DNA of 64,000 nt. It comes from Gordonia alkanivorans NBRC 16433. Its GTDB lineage: Bacteria; Actinomycetota; Actinomycetes; Mycobacteriales; Mycobacteriaceae. The stretch covers positions 1 through 64,000 of the forward strand of contig NZ_BACI01000110.1 of NCBI RefSeq assembly GCF_000225505.1, in the 5' to 3' direction. Made by a program: the position numbers and the translations under genes. The notes beneath the pieces are model-generated. The model did no database searches. It was not told where the DNA came from and saw only the letters and a program-made list of their open reading frames with translations. Shown here piece after piece: positions 52,851 through 61,061 of this stretch (positions within the stretch are counted from its first letter, which is position 1; every line of letters begins with the position of its first letter).

Positions 52851-53435
52851 CTATTGCCGGCCCGCGTCGATCCCCGCGGTGAGGATGCTCGCGAGCTGGC
52901 GGTATGCGGCGGCGTCGTCGAGGCCGGTGGCGGCCCACACCTCGCGGCGTTGGATGCGACTCATCATCGAGGCGGCGAGGTCGGCGGCGAAGGCGGCGTC
53001 GATGTTGCGGAAGTCGCCCGCGGCGACACCGTCGGCGATCAGCTTCTGTACCCGGGTCGCGGCGGCGGCGGTGTTGAGTTCGTAGAGCGAGCGGGTCGGG
53101 GTGAAGGCGTCGAGGTCGCGCATGAACGCCTCCGACGCCGGTGACAGCGCCTCACCGACGGCGACCAGGTATGCGATGACCCGCTCGCGTGGGCTGTTCG
53201 ACGCCGCGACCCGCGCTTCGACCTGCTCGGTCGCGGTGCGGAAGAAGTGGGTGACGGTGGCCGTGACCAGCTGTTCCTTGCTCGCCGCGAGGGTGTAGAG
53301 CGTCGACTTGGAGCACCGGAGCTCGGAGGCGATGTCGGCGATCGACAGGTGGGCGAAACCGTCGCGCAGGATCAGCTCGAGCAGGGCGTCGAACAGGGCG
53401 GCACGACGCCGCGTCGCGAACCCCTCGCGTGGCAT
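52851..53435 (-). CDS. TetR-family transcriptional regulator
   Basis: A 194-residue repressor-type protein. The helix-turn-helix (about 10-57, ALLELILRDGFAHLSIADIAS followed by ELRCSKSTLYTLAASKEQL) is clear and the rest is helical. It is divergent from an acyl-CoA dehydrogenase gene and probably controls it, with an acyl-CoA as the likely effector. The 108 bases between the starts contain two AGTACT palindromes 20 bases apart. Confidence 0.9.
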   Translation of the reverse strand: MPREGFATRRRAALFDALLELILRDGFAHLSIADIASELRCSKSTLYTLAASKEQLVTATVTHFFRTATEQVEARVAASNSPRERVIAYLVAVGEALSPASEAFMRDLDAFTPTRSLYELNTAAAATRVQKLIADGVAAGDFRNIDAAFAADLAASMMSRIQRREVWAATGLDDAAAYRQLASILTAGIDAGRQ

Positions 53436-53480
53436 ACGACTCCTCCCGACTACGTCGGCTGTACTGACCGCTCCCGGAAT

Positions 53481-53506
53481 AGTACTGTGCAGAGGACTTG
53501 AGTACT
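53481..53506. promoter_or_regulatory. Twin AGTACT sites, possible TetR operator
   Basis: AGTACT occurs at 53481-53486 and 53501-53506 (two helical turns apart) in the divergent TetR/acyl-CoA dehydrogenase region, with another GTACT at 53461. The regular spacing fits binding of a TetR-type dimer pair. Confidence 0.45.
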
Positions 53507-53543
53507 AGTTTGATTACCTGAGCTCTCTGACATGGAGGTACCG

Positions 53544-54683
53544 ATGCCGGTTGACCGTCTGCTCCCCAACGACGAGGCTCGCGACCTGATCGCGCTGGTC
53601 CGCGACATCGCCGACAAGCGGATGAAGCCGATCGTCGACCAGCACGAGAAGGATCGGCAGTATCCGGAGGGGCTGTTCGCCGAACTGGGTGAGGCCGGCC
53701 TCCTCGGCCTGCCGTACCCGACCGAGTGGGACGGCGGCGGTCAGCCGTACGAGGTCTACCTGCAGGTGCTCGAAGAACTCGGCGCGCGCTGGGCGTCGGT
53801 CGCGGTGGCCGTGAGCGTCCACGGCCTCGCGTGCCATCCGCTGTTCAACTTCGGTACCGAGGAGCAGAAGCAGCGCTGGCTCCCGGACTTGTTGAACGGC
53901 AAGCTGATCGGTGCCTACAGCCTGAGTGAACCGCAGGCCGGTTCCGACGCGGCGGCATTGGCGTGCCGCGCGACGCCCACCGAGGGCGGTTACACGATGA
54001 CCGGCTCCAAGGCGTGGATCACCCATGGCGGCATCGCCGACGTCTACAACGTCTTCGCGCGTACCGGCGAGGGCTCGAAGGGCATCTCCTGTCTTTTCGT
54101 CGCCCGGGACACCGAGGGCCTGACCTTCGGCAAGCCCGAGGACAAGATGGGCCTACACGCGGTCCCCACCACCGGCGCGTCGTACGACAACGCCTTCATC
54201 GACGAGGGCCGCCGTCTCGGCGCCGAAGGACAAGGCCTGCAGATCGCGTTCTCCGCCTTGGATTCCGGGCGACTCGGCATCGCCGCGGTGGCGACCGGTC
54301 TGGCGCAGGCAGCGCTCGACGCGGCCGTCGAGTACGCGCAGGAGCGAGCCGCGTTCGGCCGCAAGATCATCGATCACCAGGGTCTGTCGTTCGTGCTGGC
54401 CGACATGGCCGCCGCCGTCGACTCCGCACGTGCCACCTACCTCGACGCGGCGCGTCGTCGTGATGCGGGCATGGAGTACTCCCGGGCCGCGGCGACCGCG
54501 AAGCTCGTCGCGACCGACGCCGCCATGAAGGTCACCACCGATGCGGTGCAGGTCTTCGGCGGCTACGGTTACACCCGCGACTTCCCGGTCGAGCGCTACA
54601 TGCGCGAGGCCAAGATCACGCAGATCTTCGAGGGGACCAACCAGATCCAGCGTCTCGTGATCGGGCGCGCGCTCGCGAAGTGA
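53544..54683 (+). CDS. Acyl-CoA dehydrogenase
   Basis: A 379-residue FAD enzyme introducing a double bond into acyl-CoA. AYSLSEPQAGSDAAAL (FAD loop), MTGSKAWITHGGIADVY, RAAFGRKIIDHQGLSFVLADM and the C-terminal QVFGGYGYTRDFPVERYMREAKITQIFEGTNQIQRLVI block are diagnostic; the catalytic Glu is in IFEGTNQ. The start at 53544 is preferred over the ATG at 53532 because a strong GGAGGT site lies between them, correctly spaced for 53544. It is divergent from the TetR gene. Chain-length preference is unknown. Confidence 0.93.
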   Translation: MPVDRLLPNDEARDLIALVRDIADKRMKPIVDQHEKDRQYPEGLFAELGEAGLLGLPYPTEWDGGGQPYEVYLQVLEELGARWASVAVAVSVHGLACHPLFNFGTEEQKQRWLPDLLNGKLIGAYSLSEPQAGSDAAALACRATPTEGGYTMTGSKAWITHGGIADVYNVFARTGEGSKGISCLFVARDTEGLTFGKPEDKMGLHAVPTTGASYDNAFIDEGRRLGAEGQGLQIAFSALDSGRLGIAAVATGLAQAALDAAVEYAQERAAFGRKIIDHQGLSFVLADMAAAVDSARATYLDAARRRDAGMEYSRAAATAKLVATDAAMKVTTDAVQVFGGYGYTRDFPVERYMREAKITQIFEGTNQIQRLVIGRALAK

Positions 54684-54809
54684 CGTCTCGGCGTGGCCCG
54701 GACCCGCTGCAGGATCGCGCCCTCCGCTCGGAAGCGCTGTTCGCAGCCTGCGCCTCCGGGGTGAGGTAGCGATCCCGCGGGCGGCCGGGACCGCCCGACC
54801 AGCACGCGC

Positions 54810-55532
54810 TCATCGGTTCAGGTAGTAGAACGCGCGGCTGTCGAGGCGACGGAACCGCGGGCCGCCGAGCCTGACGAGCAGCTTGAGGATGCCGGGGAGG
54901 CGGGCGAACACCACCTCGCGGTCGACGTCGGACAGCCCCTTGACCATCATCGGGCTCATCTTCAGCATCTCGCCGAGGCCCGACTGCTTGCTCATCTTGG
55001 CCTCGAACTCCTCCCAGTCGTGCATGGTCATCCGACGCTGCACGATGGCGAGGGCGTCAGCCTCCTCGTGCGCGAGGTGATCGCCGAGAATCGGCTGGGC
55101 GCGGACGAGTGCGTCGACCAGCTCGGCACGGGTCTGTTCGTTCGGGTGCGCGGCCATCATGGTGAAACCGGCAGCGCACTCCTCGAGGATCGGGTCGATC
55201 TGATCGTGTTCGGCGTCCATCGCCTCGAGGACCCGCTTCTCGGTCTCGTCGCAGCGTTCCTCGAGCAGCGGCCACAGCTCCAGGTCCTCACCGTTGTGGT
55301 GGTGATGCAGCGCCGTGGCGAACATCGTCCACCGGTCGGCGAGGGCTCGCCAGGTGCCGGGGTCGTCGAGCTTGGTGCGCGGGACGGCCGCGGCGAAGTC
55401 GGCGAGATCGCGGCGGAACGCGTGGTGGAGGACGTACATCATGAACGGGTCGATCGGACCCTCGGGCGCGGCGGCCTGACCGGGGAGGCGGAGCTGGATC
55501 GGGAACGCGGTGGCAGCGGGATGGGTCGTCAT
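54810..55532 (-). CDS. Hemerythrin-like HHE domain protein
   Basis: A 240-residue protein with a hemerythrin four-helix bundle (about 25-170). Iron-ligand histidines and acidic residues are visible in YVLHHAFRRDLADF, ATALHHHHNGEDLELWPLLEE, DAEHDQIDPILEE and LGDHLAHEEADALAIV, enough for a di-iron centre. In mycobacteria such proteins affect redox or nitric-oxide responses; the role here is unproven. The ATG ending at 55532 follows GAGGAC; an in-frame ATG at 55547 is less likely. It converges with the acyl-CoA dehydrogenase gene. Confidence 0.88.
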   Translation of the reverse strand: MTTHPAATAFPIQLRLPGQAAAPEGPIDPFMMYVLHHAFRRDLADFAAAVPRTKLDDPGTWRALADRWTMFATALHHHHNGEDLELWPLLEERCDETEKRVLEAMDAEHDQIDPILEECAAGFTMMAAHPNEQTRAELVDALVRAQPILGDHLAHEEADALAIVQRRMTMHDWEEFEAKMSKQSGLGEMLKMSPMMVKGLSDVDREVVFARLPGILKLLVRLGGPRFRRLDSRAFYYLNR

Positions 55533-55704
55533 CGGGTGGGTCCTCATCTCAGGGGTCGGGGTTCGGGCTGACGGAGACCACTGTCGGTCTGGCCTCTTGC
55601 AGTGCACTTGAGGACGGCTTGAGCATCGGATTCCGGCAGGTCACAGCCGGTCCGGTGGCGGTGGCGACGAACGGTTGCGAAGCCCCGGATAAAGTGGCTG
55701 ACGT

Positions 55705-56340
55705 GTGGGATCGGTTGCGACGGACAGCGCGACCGCGGTGGAGAAAGGCCGGCAGCGGATGTTCATTTCGCCGACGACGATCGACGAGAACGCGTGGGAC
55801 TGGGTCGTCCAGAACCGCTCCGAGCCCTGGATCACGATCGCCCAGGTGATCACCACCCTCGGCAACACCCTGGTGGTCACCGCCCTCACCGTTCTGGCCG
55901 TGGTCGCACTGGCGTACGCCGGACGCCGCGTCGACGCCGTGTACGTCGCCCTCGGCACGATCCTGGGCTACGTGCTGATGCAGAGCCTCAAGTTCGGGTT
56001 CGCGCGCAACCGCCCGCCCATCGAGGACCGGCTGCTGAACATCGACTCGTTCTCTTACCCGTCGGGCCACGCGATGATGACGATGGTCGTGTTCGGCCTC
56101 TTCGCGGTCGTCGCCTACCGCTGCTTCGCGTGGGTGCGCGACCACCGGTGGATTCTGCTGCTCGCGCCACTGATGTCGATCCTGGTGGGGCTCACCCGCA
56201 TTCAGCTCGCGGTGCACTGGACGACGGATGTGGTGTCCGGCTGGATCGTCGGTGTGCTGTGGGTCGCGCTCTGCACGTGGGTGCTGGTGCGGTACGAAAC
56301 GCGGAGGCGTGCAGACGTTCCCGCCGCACACGCGGGCTGA
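55705..56340 (+). CDS. PAP2-family membrane phosphatase
   Basis: A 211-residue type 2 phosphatidic acid phosphatase with about five helices. The three-part active site is present: KFGFARNRPP, FSYPSGHAMMTM with the catalytic His, and GLTRIQLAVHWTTDVVSG. Substrates in the family include phosphatidic acid and undecaprenyl or decaprenyl pyrophosphate; none is indicated here. The GTG at 55705 is nine bases after TAAAGT, a possible -10. Alternatively an ATG at 55759 (MFISPTT) would remove a polar N-terminus. Confidence 0.9.
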   Translation: MGSVATDSATAVEKGRQRMFISPTTIDENAWDWVVQNRSEPWITIAQVITTLGNTLVVTALTVLAVVALAYAGRRVDAVYVALGTILGYVLMQSLKFGFARNRPPIEDRLLNIDSFSYPSGHAMMTMVVFGLFAVVAYRCFAWVRDHRWILLLAPLMSILVGLTRIQLAVHWTTDVVSGWIVGVLWVALCTWVLVRYETRRRADVPAAHAG

Positions 56341-56402
56341 CTCACGGGATTCGTCTGCGCGAAGGATAGTCCCGCGATCGTGAACTGAGCTTGACTGGGG
56401 TG

Positions 56403-58326
56403 ATGTCGCATCCGGGGCCGCCGTTCGAAGGTGGTTCCGGCGCGCCCCGGCCCGACGAGCCGCCGACGACGAGCCAACCCGCGCATCCGACGGTGGTGCC
56501 CGGGGCATTCCCCGGATCCTCCCCGCCGCCGTGGCAGTACCCGTACCCGGGCATGTACCCGACCCCACCGACCGGACCGCCGGGAATGGGCCCTCCAGGA
56601 GTGGGTCCACCGGGGTATCCGATGGCCGGTCCGCCGCCGCGACGGTCGAACACCACGGCCTATCTCATCATCGGCGTCGCACTGCTGTGCGTGGTCGCAC
56701 TGGTCGTCGTCGGCGTCGTCTGGTGGAGGTTGTCGCAGGCCGACGACCCCGACCTCGTCGACGGTCAGCTGGCGGCGTCGTATCCGGTGGCGCCCGGCGC
56801 GGAATGGTCGATCACCGCGGCGTCGATGGGCGGGCAGAAGTTCAACTCGGTCATCCCGTCCGAGGGGCGCTACGGCACGGTGGGCGCGATCGCCGACGGT
56901 GAGACGCTCGTGACGATCGTCGGCGATCCGTACACGAGTGTCGGCGGTTCGCACTGGGCCGTGGGCGTCAACGCGCGTACCGGCGAACGCTGGCGCTTCG
57001 GCGAACCCGTGTCCACCTGCGCGGACACGATCGTCGACGACTCCCTCGTCTGCCGCGACGCCGACACACTGCACTTCATCGACGTCCGGTCCGGCGCCGC
57101 ACTCGCAACCGTGCCGGCGCCGCCCAACACCGGCGGCGTCGCCTACAACGGGGACGCGGCCTTCGTCGTCGAGTACGTGCCGGCGACCGATTCGGTCGTG
57201 TTCCACAAGATCACCCGGGACGGTCCTCTCTGGTCGCGGCCGGTCGACAATCTGCCCACGGCGGCACCCGGCAGCGGTGACGCCTCAGCGTTCACAGCGA
57301 CCGACACCACTGTCGTCACCTCCGGTCTGCGGGTCGTCGGCGTCTCGGCCGACGACGGCGCTGACCTTCGCCCTCGGCGACCGTCTGGTGACCCTGACCT
57401 CGACCACCATCACCGGGTTCGCCCCGACGGGTCCGCGGGCGATCGTGCCGGGCACCACCCGGGCGGGCAACAGCGGATCCGGCGGCGGGGGAACGCAGTA
57501 CGTGACACCGTGCGGTTCGCCGCCCGTGTTCACACCCCAGTCGTTCCGCACCGCTGCCGGTGGCCTCGTCGTCACGATGAAGGTCACCGCGAAGTGCCCC
57601 GACGGGGACGTCCTGTTCGGTCCGCAGACCCGTATCACCATCTCCGACGGCGGTGGTCTCGTCGCCTCGGGCAGCTTCGACTTCCGACGATCCCCGCTCG
57701 CCGTCCCGGCACCCGACGGCGGAGCGGCCCTCAACCTGGAACTGACCTACCCGCCGGGTAGCTTCTTCCGCCTGCCCGACACCTTGAACGACGCGAATTC
57801 GGCTGGCGGACAATACCTCGTCGAGTGCGACCGGGGTTCGACGCCGGAGCGGGCCCCGGCCGTGACCGCACCGGCGTCGGGCAGGTCGTCGGCGTCGTCG
57901 GAGGCCACCGACACGGTGTTCCCGGCCGGCGCCGACGTCACCGCCACCAGTGTCAACGCCCTGCGCCTGCAGGCCGACGCCGACCGCGCGTTCATCCTGG
58001 CGAACCTGAACAACCGGTGGGTCGCGCAGCTCAGTTCCAAGCACGCCGGTCTCGTCGCCGACGGTCGTACGTGGACCGACCAGGCCATCCTCGACGAGTT
58101 CCTGGCACTTCGTCTGCGGTTCAACGATGTTCGCCTGCTGTGGAGTGACGAGTGGCCGGTGTTCTCGTATAGGGGCTGGTGGGTGACGGTCGCGGCGGCG
58201 ACATTCCCGGGCCCGGTCGAGGCGAACAACTGGTGCCGAACCCAGGGCTTCGACCCCGACCACTGCTTCGCCAAACTCGTGAGCACCACGGCCGGACCGG
58301 ACGGCTCGACGCTGTACTGGAAGTAG
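56403..58326 (+). pseudogene. Frameshifted membrane-anchored secreted protein
   Basis: Two frames join into one protein. From ATG 56403 a Pro/Gly-rich cytoplasmic region (~80 residues, PPGMGPPGVGPPGYPMAG) leads to a membrane helix (TAYLIIGVALLCVVALVVVGVVWW) and a beta-rich, PQQ-propeller-like outside domain with Cys pairs. Near 57350-57363 the frame breaks: GVSADDG continues naturally only in the +1 frame as ALTFALGDRLVTLTSTTITG, which then runs to the stop at 58326 (TAGPDGSTLYWK). The span of 1924 bases is one more than a multiple of three, meaning a single extra base. It is either a real inactivating insertion or a sequencing error. The function is unknown. Confidence 0.72.
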
Positions 58327-58350
58327 CCGCCGGAAAGGGCTCCTCCGCGA

Positions 58351-58356
58351 TACGGT
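58351..58356 (+). promoter_or_regulatory. -10 element for the acyl-CoA dehydrogenase/kinase operon
   Basis: TACGGT lies six bases before the ATG at 58363 with no Shine-Dalgarno sequence, consistent with a leaderless transcript. Confidence 0.5.
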
Positions 58357-58362
58357 CGGGGA

Positions 58363-59613
58363 ATGGATTTCTCTCCGTCCCCACGGTCCGCCGAGCTCAC
58401 CGAGCGAGTGCGGGCGTTCGTCACCAACGAGATCGAACCCGTCGAATCCCGGATCCACCAGGACATCAAGGAACGGCGCGACGGGGACGGCGATCCTTGG
58501 ACGCCGTCGCCGATCATCGCCGAACTGCAGGCGAAGGCGCGTTCTGAGGGCCTGTGGAACCTCTTCCTGCCCGCTGCGCACGCCGGTCGCTACGCCGCCG
58601 ACTTCGGGACCGACGGGGGAGAGGGCCTGTCCAACGTCGACTACGCCCCGATCGCCGAGGCGATGGGATCGTCGGCGCTGTCGCCGGTCATCTTCAACTG
58701 CAACGCCCCCGACACCGGAAACATGGAAGTTCTGCTTCGGTACGGCTCCGAGGAGCAGCGGGAGCGCTGGCTGGAACCGCTGCTGCGGGCCGACATCCGC
58801 AGCGCCTTCTGCATGACCGAGCCGGCGGTTGCCTCCTCGGATGCCACCAACATGGCCGCGTTGGCTGTTCTCGACGGTGACGATGTGGTCATCAACGGCA
58901 CCAAGTGGTTCTCCACCGGTGTCGGGCACCCCGACTGCAAGGTCCTGATCTTCATGGGCGTCACCGACGCCGAGGCCGACCGCAAGTCGCGGCACACCAT
59001 GGTCCTCATCCCGACCGACACGCCCGGCGTCACGATCGACCGGATGCTCACCACCATGGGCTATTTCGACGAGCCGTTCGGCCACGGTGAGGTGTCCTTC
59101 ACCGACGTCCGCGTCCCGGCGTCGAACATCCTCCTGGGACCGGGCCGCGCCTTCGAGATCGCCCAGGGTCGCCTCGGCCCGGGGCGCGTGCATCACTGCA
59201 TGCGTGCCATCGGCCTGGCCGAACGCGCACTGGAACTCGGTGTGAAGCGGGCACTTTCGCGGGAGGCGTTCGGTAAGCAACTGGCCCGGCTCGGTGGCAA
59301 CAGCGAACGGATCGCCGACGCCCGCATCGCGATCAACCGCTCACGACTGCTGGTCCACCACGCGGCCTGGCTTCTCGATCAGGGCATGTCGCGGGAGGCG
59401 TTGTCCGCGGTCAGCGAGATCAAGGTCGAGGTGCCGAACATGGCCTTGTCCGTCATCGACATGGCCATCCAGCTCCACGGCGGTGCCGGCCTGACCGACG
59501 ATTTCCCGCTCGCACAGGCCTGGGTCGGTGCACGTTCGCTGCGCCTGGCCGACGGTCCGGATGAGGTGCACCGCAACGTCGTTGCCCGCCTGGAACTCGG
59601 TAAGTACCGCTGA
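58363..59613 (+). CDS. Acyl-CoA dehydrogenase of the ACAD10/11-like type
   Basis: A 416-residue acyl-CoA dehydrogenase. Family features: AFCMTEPAVASSDATNMAAL (FAD loop), INGTKWFSTGVGHPDCKVLIFMG, a TTMGYFDEPFGHGEVSFTDVRVP segment, RALSREAFGKQLARLGGNSERIADARI and HGGAGLTDDFPLAQAWVGARSLRLADGPDEVH. The ADGPDEVH ending in place of FEGTNQ is typical of the ACAD10/11 group. It is 48 bases from an APH-type kinase gene, the same two domains fused in animal ACAD10/11. It may act on phosphorylated 4-hydroxyacyl-CoAs, which is inference. Confidence 0.92.
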   Translation: MDFSPSPRSAELTERVRAFVTNEIEPVESRIHQDIKERRDGDGDPWTPSPIIAELQAKARSEGLWNLFLPAAHAGRYAADFGTDGGEGLSNVDYAPIAEAMGSSALSPVIFNCNAPDTGNMEVLLRYGSEEQRERWLEPLLRADIRSAFCMTEPAVASSDATNMAALAVLDGDDVVINGTKWFSTGVGHPDCKVLIFMGVTDAEADRKSRHTMVLIPTDTPGVTIDRMLTTMGYFDEPFGHGEVSFTDVRVPASNILLGPGRAFEIAQGRLGPGRVHHCMRAIGLAERALELGVKRALSREAFGKQLARLGGNSERIADARIAINRSRLLVHHAAWLLDQGMSREALSAVSEIKVEVPNMALSVIDMAIQLHGGAGLTDDFPLAQAWVGARSLRLADGPDEVHRNVVARLELGKYR

Positions 59614-59661
59614 CCGCGTCCGTCCACACACATTCACGATCGAGAAGGGTGACTTCCCACG

Positions 59662-60735
59662 ATGGCTGACCAGGTGACCGAGGCGCGCGAGGTGCGGGAC
59701 GAGGACGCGTTCGACGTCGAGGCGGTGGCCTCGTGGCTGCGGACCGCGGCGCCGGACGTCGAGGGACTCGACGCGGTGCCCGAGGTGCGGCAATTCGCGG
59801 GTGGCGCTTCCAATCTCACCTACCTGCTGCGGTACCCGACGCGGGACCTGATCCTGCGCCGGGCCCCGCGCGGTACCAAGGCGCGCGGCGCGCATGACAT
59901 GCGCCGCGAGTACCGCATCCAGTCCGAACTCTCCGGGGTGATCCGGTACATCGCACCGATGATCGCCTTCTGCGACGACGATTCGGTCCTCGGCGCCGAC
60001 TTCTACGTCATGGGTCGCATCGACGGCGTCATCCCGCGCAAGGAGTGGCCCGCCGACGTCCCGCTCGACGGCGATCAGGCACGGCAACTCTGCTTCAACT
60101 TCATCGACACGCTCGTCGAGGTGCATTCGGTCGACCCGGCGAAGACCGGTCTCGGCGACCTCGGGAAGGGACTCGGCTACGTCCGGCGCCAGGTCGACGG
60201 CTGGACCGCCCGGTTCCGCAACGCGCACACCGACGACGTGCCCGATTTCGAGGCGGCGATGGCGTGGCTGGCCGACAACCAGCCCGACGATGTGGCGAAC
60301 TGCATCATCCACAACGACTTCAAGCTCGACAACGTGGTGCTCGACAAGGATGACCCGACGAAGGTCATCGGCATCCTGGACTGGGAGATGGCCACGCTGG
60401 GTGATCCGCTGATGGATGTCGCGGGGTCGATGGCGTACTGGATCCAGGCCGACGATCCCGACGACCTACAGCTCATGCGCCGCGTCCCGACGAACCTGCC
60501 GGGGATGATCACGCGTGCGGAGTTCGTCGAACGATACTGCGAGCGTATGGGTTTCGAGATGTCGGCGGAGCGGTGGCGGTGGTACGAGGCGTTCGGACTC
60601 TTCCGGGCCGTCGTCATCGCGCAACAGATCTACTACCGCTACTACCACGGGCAGACCACCAACAAGGAGTTCGAACGACTGGGTTACGCGGTGGGCATCA
60701 TCGGCAAACGCCTGAACGAGATCGTCGGCGGTTGA
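59662..60735 (+). CDS. APH-family phosphotransferase (ACAD10/11 kinase-domain-like)
   Basis: A 357-residue aminoglycoside-phosphotransferase-fold kinase. FAGGASNLTYLLRYPTRDLILRRAP near 45-70 is the nucleotide loop with Lys/Arg. IIHNDFKLDNVVLD near 214 is the catalytic HxDxxxxN loop, and GILDWEMATLGDPLMDVAG near 235 the DxD metal site. The N-terminal domain of animal ACAD11 has this architecture and phosphorylates 4-hydroxyacyl-CoA; with the adjacent acyl-CoA dehydrogenase a split version of that pathway is likely. The ATG at 59662 follows GAAGGG with suitable spacing. Confidence 0.9.
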   Translation: MADQVTEAREVRDEDAFDVEAVASWLRTAAPDVEGLDAVPEVRQFAGGASNLTYLLRYPTRDLILRRAPRGTKARGAHDMRREYRIQSELSGVIRYIAPMIAFCDDDSVLGADFYVMGRIDGVIPRKEWPADVPLDGDQARQLCFNFIDTLVEVHSVDPAKTGLGDLGKGLGYVRRQVDGWTARFRNAHTDDVPDFEAAMAWLADNQPDDVANCIIHNDFKLDNVVLDKDDPTKVIGILDWEMATLGDPLMDVAGSMAYWIQADDPDDLQLMRRVPTNLPGMITRAEFVERYCERMGFEMSAERWRWYEAFGLFRAVVIAQQIYYRYYHGQTTNKEFERLGYAVGIIGKRLNEIVGG

Positions 60736-61061
60736 GACGGAGCGCCGTGATCGCGTCCCACGACGGATCGTGCGCCTCGTAACCAATGCTGCGCCCGGCA
60801 TGAACCCAGTGCCCCGGACCGGTGCTGCCTGCACGACCACCTCGCCCGTCGGGACCGGGAGCGAGTCCCTGGTGCCTTGAGTGGCCGCCTCCCATCGGAG
60901 ATCCGCTGTCCGGTCACCGACCCAGCGGCGGTGCTCTCTCAGCGGGTGAAGCAGTCGCGATTGCAAGGCGCAATGCTGGACGCGCGTGAGGCCGAAGCGG
61001 CGTCACATTTCCGAAACACGACAACAACAGTTTCGTCATCCCGGCCCGCCACGATCTCCGT
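60736..61061. other. Intergenic control region before the GntR-amidase gene
   Basis: About 326 bases without a convincing gene; the short frames present have no motif or ribosome-binding site. The right third is AT-richer and holds the GlnR-like box (61002-61017) and an overlapping CGAAAC-N12-GTTTCG inverted repeat (61012-61035) that could bind the GntR protein itself. Confidence 0.5.
61002..61017 (+). promoter_or_regulatory. GlnR-like nitrogen-control half box
   Basis: GTCACATTTCCGAAAC fits GTnAC-N6-GAAAC, and matches a box before allantoinase at 14 of 16 positions. It lies 45 bases before the GTG start. The second half of a full GlnR box is degenerate here. Confidence 0.55.

Noticed and set aside
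54684..54809. Possible further copy of the 41-bp repeat between convergent genes
   Set aside because: The sequence shares only short GC-rich words with the repeat and does not align over 20 bases.
57340..57370. Programmed ribosomal frameshift in the secreted protein
   Set aside because: No slippery heptamer, stem or conserved signal is visible; a plain insertion or read error is simpler.
57316..59280. 654-codon minus-strand open frame
   Set aside because: Lies opposite the acyl-CoA dehydrogenase and the frameshifted protein; no domain, odd composition.
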